Positions 1 to 7,514 of a stretch of DNA of 11,494 nt are shown one piece after another; position 1 is the stretch's first letter, and every line of letters begins with the position of its first letter. Position numbers and translations under genes: made by a program. Source of the DNA: Gemmataceae bacterium (lineage in GTDB: Bacteria > Planctomycetota > Planctomycetia > Gemmatales > Gemmataceae); the NCBI GenBank assembly GCA_025056835.1, contig JANWVS010000020.1, forward strand, positions 1 to 11,494, given 5' to 3'. The notes under the pieces were generated by a model, which worked only from the letters and a program-made list of their open reading frames with translations, searched no databases and was not told where the DNA came from.

Positions 1-981
1 GCCCGGCACCGTTTCGCCTCCCGAGGGCGTGCAGATGAACCACCAAGTGCTCGGACTGATGCTCGGAGTGATTAAGCGGACGCTGCCGTCGGCCATGCAT
101 GCTGGCATTCCCCCCGCGTGGGGAGTCGAGGCGCGCATCGGGTCACAGTTGCCTAAGAACGGCCGCGGCGACGACTGGAACATCGATTGCGGTCCGACGG
201 CAGTCGCGCCGCCTGGAGCAGCCGCGAAAAAGCTGATCTGGATGCCGGGATAGACCGGCCGGGGCGGCGGGTTCATCGGTGCCGGCAAAGCCGGACTGCT
301 TAGTGCACTGAAGGACCAGTAGCTGCCGCCATCCGCCCAGGCGCTGTTGGTGCAGCGCGCGTAGCGTTCGCCCGCCAGCAAGGTGTTCGACAAACCATCG
401 GGAATGTGAGCGGGAATGCGGGCCGCTCCTTGTGGATTGAACCCGGCACCGTTGGGGGCCGGCGGATTCGTATATGTGATCCCGTTTTCTGCGGCGAAGA
501 TGAGGCAGTTGAAAGCAACGTTGCTGGTGCCCCAGGTGTAAGGGCCGACGGTGACTATTCCTTGGCCTTCGTGGCTGGGATCGGCGGGGCAAGTCAACGA
601 AGGAATCGGGCGCGAAAAGGCACCATTGTTACCCGGGAAGAACACGTTCGGTACCCCCAACAACGTTCCCTGGGAACTGTTGTACAGTACTTGTTGTTCG
701 ATGTAAGGAAGCATGTGGAACAGACCATTGCCGAAAGCACCGTTGGGCGTCAAGGTGGTACCACCGGGAAAGACGCCAAGAGCGGGCGGCAGGCGTTTGT
801 GCGCATCGTGGCACTGGTGGGCGGCGATTCCCCATTGCTTGAAATTGTTGACGCACTGGGTTCGGGCGGCTGCTTCGCGAACCTTTTGCACTGCCGGCAG
901 CAGCAAACCGATCAGGATGGCAATAATGGCGATGACTACCAGCAGTTCAATTAAAGTAAAGGCCGTTCGTCGCTTGGACAT
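1..981 (-). CDS. DUF1559 pseudopilin-like protein (3' end cut by window edge)
   Basis: The frame is open for 327 codons from the ATG at 981 to the first base. It lacks only its last few residues and stop, since family members usually end shortly after the motif seen here. The N-terminus is a type IV prepilin/pseudopilin leader: basic MSKRRTA, then [16 protein letters not shown], with Glu at +5 and Ala instead of the usual Gly at -1. The hydrophobic helix spans about residues 8-28 and is followed by [14 protein letters not shown], typical of planctomycete DUF1559 (SBP_bac_10) proteins. The C-terminal part carries the family signature: [15 protein letters not shown], then [20 protein letters not shown] Shine-Dalgarno at 990-995, 8 bases upstream, supports this start over an in-frame ATG six bases earlier. 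The family is highly paralogous in planctomycetes. Its members are presumed exported through a type II secretion or pilus-like route, and the exact role is unknown. Confidence 0.95.
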   Translation of the reverse strand, partial: MSKRRTAFTLIELLVVIAIIAILIGLLLPAVQKVREAAARTQCVNNFKQWGIAAHQCHDAHKRLPPALGVFPGGTTLTPNGAFGNGLFHMLPYIEQQVLYNSSQGTLLGVPNVFFPGNNGAFSRPIPSLTCPADPSHEGQGIVTVGPYTWGTSNVAFNCLIFAAENGITYTNPPAPNGAGFNPQGAARIPAHIPDGLSNTLLAGERYARCTNSAWADGGSYWSFSALSSPALPAPMNPPPRPVYPGIQISFFAAAPGGATAVGPQSMFQSSPRPFLGNCDPMRASTPHAGGMPACMADGSVRLITPSISPSTWWFICTPSGGETVPG

Positions 982-1026
982 GAGCATAACTCCTCGCACC
1001 GACGGTGATAAAAGGAAAGGAAACCT

Positions 1027-1044
1027 TGGCCGTGGAGGCGGCCA
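1027..1044 (-). promoter_or_regulatory. Hairpin at the predicted 5' end of the DUF1559 mRNA
   Basis: Inverted repeat TGGCCG / CGGCCA with a 6-base loop (6-bp, GC-rich stem). It starts almost exactly at the transcription start expected from the promoter at 1051-1079 and lies well upstream of the Shine-Dalgarno at 990-995. It would not block translation; a 5'-terminal stem of this kind could protect the mRNA from decay. This role is an inference. Confidence 0.35.
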
Positions 1045-1050
1045 GTGAAA

Positions 1051-1079
1051 GTTATCGCACGTCAAGCACGAAATGTCAA
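1051..1079 (-). promoter_or_regulatory. Sigma70-type promoter for the DUF1559 gene
   Basis: Read on the minus strand, a perfect -35 box TTGACA (1074-1079) is separated by 17 bases from a -10 box GATAAC (1051-1056). Transcription would start near 1044-1045, giving a leader of about 63 bases before the ATG at 981. It lies in the 107-base gap after the M28 gene, so the DUF1559 gene can be transcribed independently of the upstream pair. Box match and spacing are seen directly; activity is inferred. Confidence 0.7.
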
Positions 1080-1088
1080 CAAAAAAGT

Positions 1089-2156
1089 TCATTTGACGCG
1101 CTGGAGCCAGACAGTGACGACTCTGGCCACCTGGATCAGACCATCCGCGTCGCAGTTGGCGGGCACGTCGCTGAGGCGGTGCCAGTGGGGGTACTCGAAG
1201 TCGATGATGTCCACCGCCGGGATGCCGACGTTTTGCAAGGAAATGTGATCGTCGAGCACGCGGTCGCCCAGCTGGTCGAGAAACGCTTTACACTTGAGTT
1301 CCCGGCCGATTGTCCAAAGCTCGATACACAGGTCGCGGGCCTTCAGCCAGGAGTATCCTTCCACTGGAAAGCGCGGGTTTTTGCCGGCAATCATGTCGAA
1401 GAGAATGGCGGCGATATAATCGGGCCGCTCGCGGCTCGCTTTCCAGGTCTTGGCGAAGTGTTCGGAACCGAAAAAGTAACGGTCGCGATCGGGGCCGGGG
1501 TCGAAAATGTACTCCTCGCCGTCGAAGAAAACCAGATCGATACCGACGCGGGTTTCGAGCTTTGGCAAATGATGGCCGAATTCCATCAGCAAGGCGACGC
1601 CGGAGCCGCCGTCGTTGGCGCTGACGAACGGCTCGCGCCATTTGCGCGGGTCGGGTTCCTGGTCGGCGATCGGCCGTGTGTCGTAGTGTGAGCACAGGAT
1701 GACGCGGCGTTTGCGTTCCGGATGAATGGCGACGATCAAATTGGTCATTTCGACCGAGTTAGGTTGGCTGCGCTGCCGGGCCGAGAACTTTTGCTCGGCG
1801 ACTTTCAGTCCCAAGTCCTCGAAGTGCCTGCGGAGGAGTTCTTGTTGTTTTTTCATGCCGGGCGTGCCGCTTTGCCGCGGACCAATGGCGCAGACCCGTT
1901 CAAGGTACCCCATGGCCCGTTTGCCGTCGATTTCGATGGGCCGAAGTCCCGCCCGCCCACCGGGATCGCGGTCTTGGGCAAACTCGGTACGTTGCTTTGC
2001 GGCGGATTCCGGAAAGTCGGATTCGTCGGCTTCGGAGGCAGGCAACACCTCGCGCTGCTTGGCCCGCAGGGCTGCCCGCACATCGTCGCGAAAGCCGAAG
2101 TAGTACACGGCGAAGCCTCCTGCCAAGACGGCCGCAGCCAGCATTGCTTTGTACAT
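1089..2156 (-). CDS. Membrane-anchored M28 family metallopeptidase, glutaminyl-cyclase-like
   Basis: 355 residues from the ATG at 2156. A GTG at 2183 would add nine residues (MDQLVDGTV) but has no visible ribosome site; the ATG puts MYK directly before a hydrophobic segment (about residues 4-22), a plausible signal anchor. The M28 zinc-site motifs appear in order: SHYD (His157), ANDGGSG (Asp182), FFDGEE (Glu214-Glu215), LFDMIAG (Asp254) and HWHRLSD (His326). The DDHISL motif (Asp302/303) and the Trp325-His326 pair match the catalytic acid and Trp-His of animal glutaminyl-peptide cyclotransferases. The enzyme may therefore cyclise N-terminal Gln to pyroglutamate rather than cleave peptides. 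An aminopeptidase activity cannot be excluded from sequence. It lies 50 bases after the stop of the upstream hydrolase on the same strand, so co-transcription is likely. The active domain would face the periplasm. Confidence 0.9.
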   Translation of the reverse strand: MYKAMLAAAVLAGGFAVYYFGFRDDVRAALRAKQREVLPASEADESDFPESAAKQRTEFAQDRDPGGRAGLRPIEIDGKRAMGYLERVCAIGPRQSGTPGMKKQQELLRRHFEDLGLKVAEQKFSARQRSQPNSVEMTNLIVAIHPERKRRVILCSHYDTRPIADQEPDPRKWREPFVSANDGGSGVALLMEFGHHLPKLETRVGIDLVFFDGEEYIFDPGPDRDRYFFGSEHFAKTWKASRERPDYIAAILFDMIAGKNPRFPVEGYSWLKARDLCIELWTIGRELKCKAFLDQLGDRVLDDHISLQNVGIPAVDIIDFEYPHWHRLSDVPANCDADGLIQVARVVTVWLQRVK

Positions 2157-2206
2157 GACGGTTCCATCCACGAGTTGATCCACCGTGGGCGCGGTGCTCG
2201 CGCTAC

Positions 2207-4267
2207 CTACTTCGCGGCGATTTTCCAGTATTCATCATACAGCCCCGCCGCCCTCACTTCGACGCCCAACGGATCGTCGCTCGTCGGCGCCAGTCGGAGG
2301 ACGGCCCAATCGCCGAGGCGAGGATACAACAAGGCGTTGGTTCCTTTGAAGTCGGCCGCATGGAAGGTGTGGCCGGAATTCAGCACCACATAGCGGTTCG
2401 CGTTGAGCGGATTCGGATAAATCAAGACCGGGACGTGGTCCTTGGCCGGGTACTTGACGCCCGCCCACTGAATGTCTTGGGCCGTCCACCGCAACGGCAG
2501 ACCATCGAGCACCTGGGCCACCAGGTAATTCGACGCCGGATCACCGAACAAGATCAAGTGCTTGGTGGCGATATCCTCGGCGGTAACGTCAACATCGTCC
2601 TTGATCGGCAGCTGACCGCGGAAATACTTGGCCCATTCGGCGGCGAAACGTTTGAGATTGCCCTCGGCGTAGCGCTGGGTGGCCTCGTGATAAGGCTTGG
2701 CCGTGCCGCGAACGCAGACAAAGGCATCGCAAAAGGCGTCGTCGATCGGTCCCTGGAGGCCGGCAGTCTTTTGCGGCGTTTGAGCACGTTCGGTGAGCAG
2801 TCGTTGCGGCAGGACGGCCTGCCATCGGCCCTCGCGTCGGGCCAAATAGAGGTGAGTCGTGCCATTCTGGTGGATCCACGGCTTGGCCGTCAGTTGCTGG
2901 CCGTCAATTGCCACAATCTGGGGGTGATTGACTCCCTCCGGCAGGTGCAAATGCAGCGCCCGCACGTTCTTCGTCAGCAGCACGTAACCGTTCTCGTTGC
3001 GTTGGGCGTCGATGTTCGTCTCGTGGTAGTGTTTGTCGAGTCCGAGAATCTCCACCCAGGCGCAACTCGGATATTTGAGCGTATAGGTCGTGAAGCGGAC
3101 ATGGTCGGGATATTCCGGTCGCCCCTGGGCTGCGTACTTGCTCCACAAAGCATCGGCCTTGGTTTGCCACTCCGGCGGAAACTGATGCCCCACCCCCGGT
3201 GCCACCAAGTGCGTCATGGTGGTAATGTTCAACTGCCGCAGACGCTCCTCCATCAAGTCCGCCGCGAGCTTCTGCGGATCATCTTCGCCGGAATACGCGA
3301 CGATCGGCACATTGAAGGCATTGGCGGCGTAATCGACGGCGTCGTAAATGCGCAGGCACGCTTCCTGATAAGGCGGCAACGGCTTGGAAAGTCCCTTGAC
3401 ATAGCCGTGCGTCGTCGTGAAGCCGGCTCCGGGGCCGAGAACGCACCACCGGTCTGGGTGGTGCAGACCGATGTGCCACGTACCGGCTCCCCCCATGGAA
3501 AAGCCGCGAAGCACGATCCGGCTGCCGTCGGGCAAGCGCTCGCGCAGGGCGAGACGCTCGTTGGCGAAGAAGGCCTCGATGGCTTCGAAGACGTCGATCT
3601 CGCCGGCCCAGCGGTAGGCGTTGTTGCCCCGGCCGAAGACGTCGATGCGAACATGCTGCAAATTCGCCGGCGCGGGCGTGTCGCCGCGGTGGGTGTATAA
3701 GAACTTGACCTCGGTCAGGGTCGTGTCGCGGCCATGGAGCACCACGTCCACGCGCCAGCGCCGCAGCGGGTCTTTGCCATAGGCGGCCGGCAACGTCACG
3801 GCGTACGGCTGCACCGAACCGTCGATCCGCGACCGATAACCGCGGACGACCGTATGGCCGGTCGAATTCATCCACGGTGTTTCGCCGGCCTGGAGAAAAC
3901 GGGCGCGAAGCAGGCCGCGGTCAAGCACTGACAGCGTCCAGGCCGCGCTGTCTTTGCTGTAGAATTCGCCGTGCTCGAGGATGTTCGCCACCGCTTGGTG
4001 GTAGATTTCGACATCGGCCAGGGCAGGATCGCGGACTTTCTGAAACGTCAAGGCCGCGATCGCTTTGCCGAGCTTGGCGAACTTTTGCTTGATCTCCTGT
4101 AGTTCCTCGGCAGTCGGCGGCACGGGGGGCGGCGGACTGAAATCCTGGGTTGGCGTTTTGTCGGCGCCGGCTGGCGGCGTCTCGGCCGCTACGGTTGCTG
4201 CCGCGGGCAGCAGGGCGGCTTGCCCCAGCCAACCCGCCAGCAACGCCGCCCCCAGTCGTCTCGTCAT
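2207..4267 (-). CDS. Secreted alpha/beta-hydrolase (prolyl oligopeptidase/esterase-like)
   Basis: 686 residues from the ATG at 4267. That start has an excellent Shine-Dalgarno, GAGGGAG, at 4275-4281 (7-base spacing), and it begins a signal peptide: MTRR, then a hydrophobic stretch to about residue 28 ending TVAA. A Pro-rich linker (about 44-51) follows. The hydrolase core shows the nucleophile elbow GFSMGGAG (Ser257), a likely acid in SGEDDP (Asp330, or Asp329) and His361 in GVGHQFP, so the Ser-Asp-His triad looks intact. About 300 residues follow, including a second region (roughly 490-686) with LILFGDP and YVVLNSGHTFH that I cannot assign to a named domain. The likely role is periplasmic or extracellular hydrolysis of an ester or peptide; the substrate is unknown. 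The frame stays open for 88 codons further upstream, but that part is unlike a protein and overlaps the divergent promoter region. It is probably first in an operon with the M28 gene. Confidence 0.88.
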   Translation of the reverse strand: MTRRLGAALLAGWLGQAALLPAAATVAAETPPAGADKTPTQDFSPPPPVPPTAEELQEIKQKFAKLGKAIAALTFQKVRDPALADVEIYHQAVANILEHGEFYSKDSAAWTLSVLDRGLLRARFLQAGETPWMNSTGHTVVRGYRSRIDGSVQPYAVTLPAAYGKDPLRRWRVDVVLHGRDTTLTEVKFLYTHRGDTPAPANLQHVRIDVFGRGNNAYRWAGEIDVFEAIEAFFANERLALRERLPDGSRIVLRGFSMGGAGTWHIGLHHPDRWCVLGPGAGFTTTHGYVKGLSKPLPPYQEACLRIYDAVDYAANAFNVPIVAYSGEDDPQKLAADLMEERLRQLNITTMTHLVAPGVGHQFPPEWQTKADALWSKYAAQGRPEYPDHVRFTTYTLKYPSCAWVEILGLDKHYHETNIDAQRNENGYVLLTKNVRALHLHLPEGVNHPQIVAIDGQQLTAKPWIHQNGTTHLYLARREGRWQAVLPQRLLTERAQTPQKTAGLQGPIDDAFCDAFVCVRGTAKPYHEATQRYAEGNLKRFAAEWAKYFRGQLPIKDDVDVTAEDIATKHLILFGDPASNYLVAQVLDGLPLRWTAQDIQWAGVKYPAKDHVPVLIYPNPLNANRYVVLNSGHTFHAADFKGTNALLYPRLGDWAVLRLAPTSDDPLGVEVRAAGLYDEYWKIAAK

Positions 4268-4493
4268 GGTGATGCTCCCTCGCAACCAACTCCGTGTACT
4301 ATATCCCGACGGCGACGCGACGACGAATGCTTCGGCCTTGCTATCGCGGCGCTGTCGGTTTGTCCTTATCATGTACAGAAACAAGATCGGTCGACTCCTT
4401 GCGAGCGGGCCGGAAGCCCAGACGGAGCGAGCCGGCTCCTTTACGATCACGTCCGCACGGTGCGGAGAGGTTTCGAGGAAAGAATCACAACGC
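4268..4493. promoter_or_regulatory. Divergent intergenic region between hydrolase and ABC-exporter operons
   Basis: This 226-base spacer must hold the promoters for both directions. I see strong ribosome sites at both ends: GAGGGAG at 4275-4281 for the minus gene and AGGAAAG at 4476-4482 for the plus gene. I see no convincing -35/-10 pair; a TATAGT on the minus strand near 4300-4306 has no matching -35. Both flanking genes have open frames running through the region, which I regard as chance extensions. Confidence 0.5.
4407..4439. repeat. Cluster of short inverted repeats in the divergent spacer
   Basis: Several overlapping dyads are visible: GGGC/GCCC (4407-4419), GGAGC/GCTCC with a 6-base loop (4424-4439), and the 10-base palindrome GAGCCGGCTC (4429-4438). 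In a plus-strand transcript these could fold into a leader hairpin about 55 bases ahead of the adaptor start. It could be an operator, a leader structure, or an intergenic repeat remnant; the sequence alone does not decide. Confidence 0.3.
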
Positions 4494-5837
4494 ATGAAAC
4501 GTGCCATCACCTGGGTTGTCGTCGTCGGCATGGTGGCGGGCGGCGGTTGGGTTGCGTCTGGGCCGGTCGGCCGTTATCTGAAAGAGCGCAACCGCGTCCA
4601 TTATCGCGAAGCCGAAGTGACCCGGGGCAAGGTCGTCGCCGTCGTCAACGCCACGGGCACGATCAAACCCGTGCAGTCCGTCTCGGTGGGATCGTTCGTG
4701 TCCGGGCCGATTGAATCGATTTACGTGGATTTCAACGATGAGGTGAAGAAAGGGCAGGTGCTGGCCCAGGTCGATCCGAAAATTTACAAGGCCTTCGTGG
4801 CCCGCGATCAAGCCTTGCTCGACAGCGCCAAGGCCGCGTATGCCAATGCCGTGGCCACGTGGGCGACCCGCAAGGCGGAGGTCGAGTCGGCCCGTGCCCG
4901 TCATCAAATGGCGGTTAACGACGAGTTGCGAGCCAAGGCCTTGCAAAAGGAAAACCCCAATTTCGTCACCGCCACCGAAATGGACAAGTTCAAGTTCGAT
5001 CGCATGGCGCTGGCGGCGATGCTGGTCGTGGCCGAGCGGCTCGTGGATCAAGCGGCCGCGGCGGTGGACCAGGCCAAGGCCCAGGTCGATCAGGCCAAGG
5101 CCAGCCTCGACCGCTCGCTCGCCGACTTGAAGTATTGCGAGATCGTCTCGCCCGTCGATGGCATCGTCATCGACCGCAAGATCGACCCGGGCCAAACGAT
5201 GGCAGCCCAGTTCCAGACTCCGGAGCTGTTCATTGTCGCCCCCGATTTGCGCAAGGAAATTCGCGTCTTTGCCTCGGTAGACGAAGCCGACATCGGCTAC
5301 ATTCGCGAGGCGCAGAAAAACGGTCAGCCCGTGAGCTTCACCGTCGACGCCTATCCCAACGAGCTGTTCCAGGGGACGATCTTTCAGATCCGCATGAGTT
5401 CAACGACGGTGCAAAACGTCGTCACCTATCCGGTGGTGGTGTCGGCGCCGAACCCCGACCTCAAACTCATGCCGGGAATGACCGCCACCATCTCGTTCCG
5501 CCTGAGCGAAAAAAGCGAAGTGTTGCGGCTTCCCAATGCTGCCCTACGGTTCTATCCGCAGCGCGAGCAAGTGCGGCCTGAAGATCGCCATATCCTCGAC
5601 AATAAAGTTCCCTCAGCCGGCGAGACCGAAGAGGGCGCCAATTATAAGCCGAGCGCCGAGGAGAAAGCCGAACTGCGCCGCAACCGCAACAAGCGCTACG
5701 TTTGGGTCGTGGACGGCGACTTACTTCGTGCTGTGCCCGTCACCACCGGGTTGAGCGACAACCAGTACACCGAACTGGTCGAAGGCGACTTGCAGGAAGG
5801 CGCCAAACTGGTCATAGGACTGGCAGCGAAGCGATGA
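4494..5837 (+). CDS. MacA/HlyD-type periplasmic adaptor subunit of an ABC exporter
   Basis: 447 residues from the ATG at 4494, with AGGAAAG at 4476-4482. It is a membrane fusion protein that would link an inner-membrane ABC permease to the outer membrane or envelope. In order: an N-terminal membrane anchor (about 5-22, MKR then VVVVGMVAGGG), the first half of the lipoyl/barrel-sandwich domain (about 55-95, GPIESIYVDFNDEVKKGQ), and a long Ala/Gln/Lys-rich alpha-hairpin coiled coil (about 97-213, with repeated VDQAKA units). Then come the second lipoyl half (YCEIVSPVDGIVIDRKIDPG, from about 213), a beta-barrel domain (about 245-345, ending in LMPGMTATISFRL) and a membrane-proximal domain. A charged linker at about 362-400 interrupts the last part. 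The frame continues 143 codons upstream, but that stretch is low-quality sequence antisense to the neighbouring gene. The stop overlaps the permease start by four bases. Confidence 0.92.
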   Translation: MKRAITWVVVVGMVAGGGWVASGPVGRYLKERNRVHYREAEVTRGKVVAVVNATGTIKPVQSVSVGSFVSGPIESIYVDFNDEVKKGQVLAQVDPKIYKAFVARDQALLDSAKAAYANAVATWATRKAEVESARARHQMAVNDELRAKALQKENPNFVTATEMDKFKFDRMALAAMLVVAERLVDQAAAAVDQAKAQVDQAKASLDRSLADLKYCEIVSPVDGIVIDRKIDPGQTMAAQFQTPELFIVAPDLRKEIRVFASVDEADIGYIREAQKNGQPVSFTVDAYPNELFQGTIFQIRMSSTTVQNVVTYPVVVSAPNPDLKLMPGMTATISFRLSEKSEVLRLPNAALRFYPQREQVRPEDRHILDNKVPSAGETEEGANYKPSAEEKAELRRNRNKRYVWVVDGDLLRAVPVTTGLSDNQYTELVEGDLQEGAKLVIGLAAKR

Positions 5838-7078
5838 ACCTGTTCTTGACGATTCGTGTTGCCCTGCGCGCCCTCCGCAAGAACAAACTCCGCGCCGGCC
5901 TGACCGTGCTCGGCATCATCATCGGCATTACCGCCGTGACCACCATGGTGTCGATCGGCGAGAGCGCCGGCGCCTTGCTGCAAGGACAGTTGCAGAGCCT
6001 CGGCACGAACGTTATCGTCATCTTCCCCGGCAGCGGCGAGCGCGGCGGCGTCCGCGACATGCAACTAGTGACGCTGACCGCCAAGGACGCCGAGGCCATC
6101 GCCGCCGAGTGTCCTGCGATTCTCGCAGCCACGCCGATCGTTGTCACCAGCGGTGCGCAAGTGATTTACGGCAACGTCAATTGGCGGCCCAAAGAGGTTT
6201 ATGGCGTGGGACCGGACTACCTGACCGTGCGCAACTGGCCATTGGCGGCCGGCGGTTTCTTCACCGAGCGCGACGTCGCCGCCGCGGCCCGCGTTTGCAT
6301 CATCGGCCAGTCGCTGGTCCCCAAGCTCTTTCAGACCGAGAACCCCTTAAATCAAACGATCAGGATCAAAAACATCCCCTTTGTCGTCATCGGCGTGCTC
6401 GAAAAGAAAGGGGCCAACCTCGTTGGCCAAGACCAAGACGACATCGTGCTCATGCCTTACACCACGGTCAAGAAGCGGCTGCAAGGTTCGACGTTCGAGT
6501 CGGTCCATGCCATCATGGCTTCGGCCCGCAGCAGCCTGCTCATGGCCGAAGGCGAAGAACAAATTCGCCAACTCCTGCTCGAACGCCACCGCATCCACCC
6601 CGGCGAGCCGGCCGATTTCCGTGTGCAAAACACTACCGAGATCGCCAACATCATGGCCATCGTCACCGGGACGATTACGTTGTTGTTGTCGTCGATCGCC
6701 GGCATTTCCTTGCTGGTCGGCGGCGTCGGCATTATGAACATCATGCTCGTGTCGGTGACGGAACGAACCCGTGAGATCGGCATCCGCATGGCGGTCGGCG
6801 CTCGTTCCCGCGACATCTTGCGCCAATTCCTGGTCGAAGCCGTGCTGTTGTCCGGCCTCGGCGGGATCGTGGGCGTCGGTTTGGGTATCGGTTTTTCGGT
6901 GGTGATCACGATGGCGATCAACCATTTGTCGCCGGGGGCCGAATGGCCGGTAGTGGTTTCGTTCCCAGCGGCAATCATCGCCCTGTTGTTCGCCGCTGCC
7001 GTGGGGGTGATTTTCGGCTATTACCCGGCCCGCCGGGCCAGCCGACTCGACCCGATCGAGGCGTTGCGGTACGAATAG
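5834..7078 (+). CDS. MacB/FtsX-type ABC transporter permease
   Basis: 414 residues. The ATG at 5834 overlaps the adaptor stop (ATGA), indicating translational coupling. The N-terminus ALRALRKNKLRAGLTVLGII is characteristic of MacB-type permeases. TM1 spans about 20-40, followed by a large periplasmic MacB-PCD domain (about 43-275). Three C-terminal TM helices form an FtsX domain with the signature GIMNIMLVSVTERTREIGIR and the coupling-helix region MAVGARSRDILRQF (about 298-333). The end, YPARRASRLDPIEALRYE, is typical of the family. Unlike MacB itself (about 650 residues), there is no fused N-terminal nucleotide-binding domain, and no Walker motif appears elsewhere in the window. A separate ATPase is therefore required. 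With the adaptor it would form a tripartite exporter or mechanotransmission system for an unknown substrate. Confidence 0.93.
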   Translation: MNLFLTIRVALRALRKNKLRAGLTVLGIIIGITAVTTMVSIGESAGALLQGQLQSLGTNVIVIFPGSGERGGVRDMQLVTLTAKDAEAIAAECPAILAATPIVVTSGAQVIYGNVNWRPKEVYGVGPDYLTVRNWPLAAGGFFTERDVAAAARVCIIGQSLVPKLFQTENPLNQTIRIKNIPFVVIGVLEKKGANLVGQDQDDIVLMPYTTVKKRLQGSTFESVHAIMASARSSLLMAEGEEQIRQLLLERHRIHPGEPADFRVQNTTEIANIMAIVTGTITLLLSSIAGISLLVGGVGIMNIMLVSVTERTREIGIRMAVGARSRDILRQFLVEAVLLSGLGGIVGVGLGIGFSVVITMAINHLSPGAEWPVVVSFPAAIIALLFAAAVGVIFGYYPARRASRLDPIEALRYE

Positions 7079-7109
7079 CCCGCACCGGCCGCGCCGCCCG
7101 CTTTTGATA

Positions 7110-7127
7110 TGCCTCGAACACGAGGCA
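7110..7127 (+). terminator. Candidate transcription terminator hairpin after the permease
   Basis: A perfect 7-bp stem, TGCCTCG / CGAGGCA, with loop AACA begins 32 bases after the permease stop. Only a short T run (CCTTTGG) follows, so it is not a canonical intrinsic terminator. It may mark the 3' end of the exporter transcript and separate it from the 2Fe-2S/SBP56 pair. Confidence 0.4.
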
Positions 7128-7180
7128 CCTTTGGCCAACCCCGCCGCGGCGAGGGGCGATGATAAGCGCTACAGCCAGCC

Positions 7181-7477
7181 ATGGACCTTGATGCCAAAAT
7201 CTGCTATTGTTTTCACGTCAGTCGCCGCAAGCTGGTCAACTTTGTGCGGCAGACCGCGCCGCAGGTGCCGAGCCAGCTGTCGGAATGCGGCGGCGCCGGC
7301 ACCGGTTGCGGATGGTGTATTCCCTTCCTCAAGCAGATTTTTTATCAAGCGACGGCCCCGGGGGCTGCGGAGCTGGACACACTGACGCCCGAGGAATACG
7401 CTCGCCGCCGCGCCGCGTACATCCGCGCCGGCAAAGGAACGCCGCCGCCGGGGGCCACGCCACTGCCGGATTCATAA
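7181..7477 (+). CDS. BFD-like [2Fe-2S]-binding protein
   Basis: 98 residues from the ATG at 7181. The first 55 residues match the bacterioferritin-associated ferredoxin (BFD)-like [2Fe-2S] domain: ICYCFHVSRRKL gives the C-x-C pair (Cys8, Cys10), and GTGCGWCIP gives the C-x2-C pair (Cys43, Cys46). An extra Cys36 sits before the Gly-rich turn. The domain binds a 2Fe-2S cluster and acts in electron transfer or iron release; here the partner is unknown. The C-terminal tail (about 60-98) is Arg-rich, then Pro/Gly-rich, and probably disordered. There is no signal peptide, so it is cytosolic. The ribosome site is weak. The gene lies 102 bases after the permease and 37 bases before the SBP56 gene, on the same strand. 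An alternative ATG at 7207 in another frame does not keep the cysteine pattern. Confidence 0.85.
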   Translation: MDLDAKICYCFHVSRRKLVNFVRQTAPQVPSQLSECGGAGTGCGWCIPFLKQIFYQATAPGAAELDTLTPEEYARRRAAYIRAGKGTPPPGATPLPDS

Positions 7478-7514
7478 AACAAGTGCGGAAGGCTGTGGAT
7501 TGCGGAGCCTGACC

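Noticed and set aside
406..954. A 182-codon plus-strand open frame
   Set aside because: It is antisense to the DUF1559 gene, which has a promoter, a ribosome site and family motifs.
1080..1090. A-run after the M28 stop as an intrinsic terminator
   Set aside because: The T run in the minus-strand transcript is not preceded by a stable hairpin; the only dyad nearby has a 2-base loop.
1005..1691. A 228-codon plus-strand open frame opposite the M28 gene
   Set aside because: It is antisense to conserved zinc-site motifs and looks like GC-driven open-frame noise.
2360..3700. A 446-codon plus-strand open frame opposite the hydrolase
   Set aside because: It lies wholly antisense to the catalytic domain of a well-supported gene, and the translation shows no family motif.
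4065..4493. Upstream 143-codon extension of the adaptor gene
   Set aside because: It is antisense to the hydrolase N-terminus, and the membrane-anchor start at 4494 with a ribosome site is the better start.
4268..4531. Upstream 88-codon extension of the hydrolase gene
   Set aside because: The signal peptide and GAGGGAG site place the start at 4267; the extension runs through the divergent promoter region and into the adaptor gene.
4485..5195. A 236-codon minus-strand open frame opposite the adaptor
   Set aside because: It is a shadow of the coiled-coil coding region, with no domain or ribosome site recognised.
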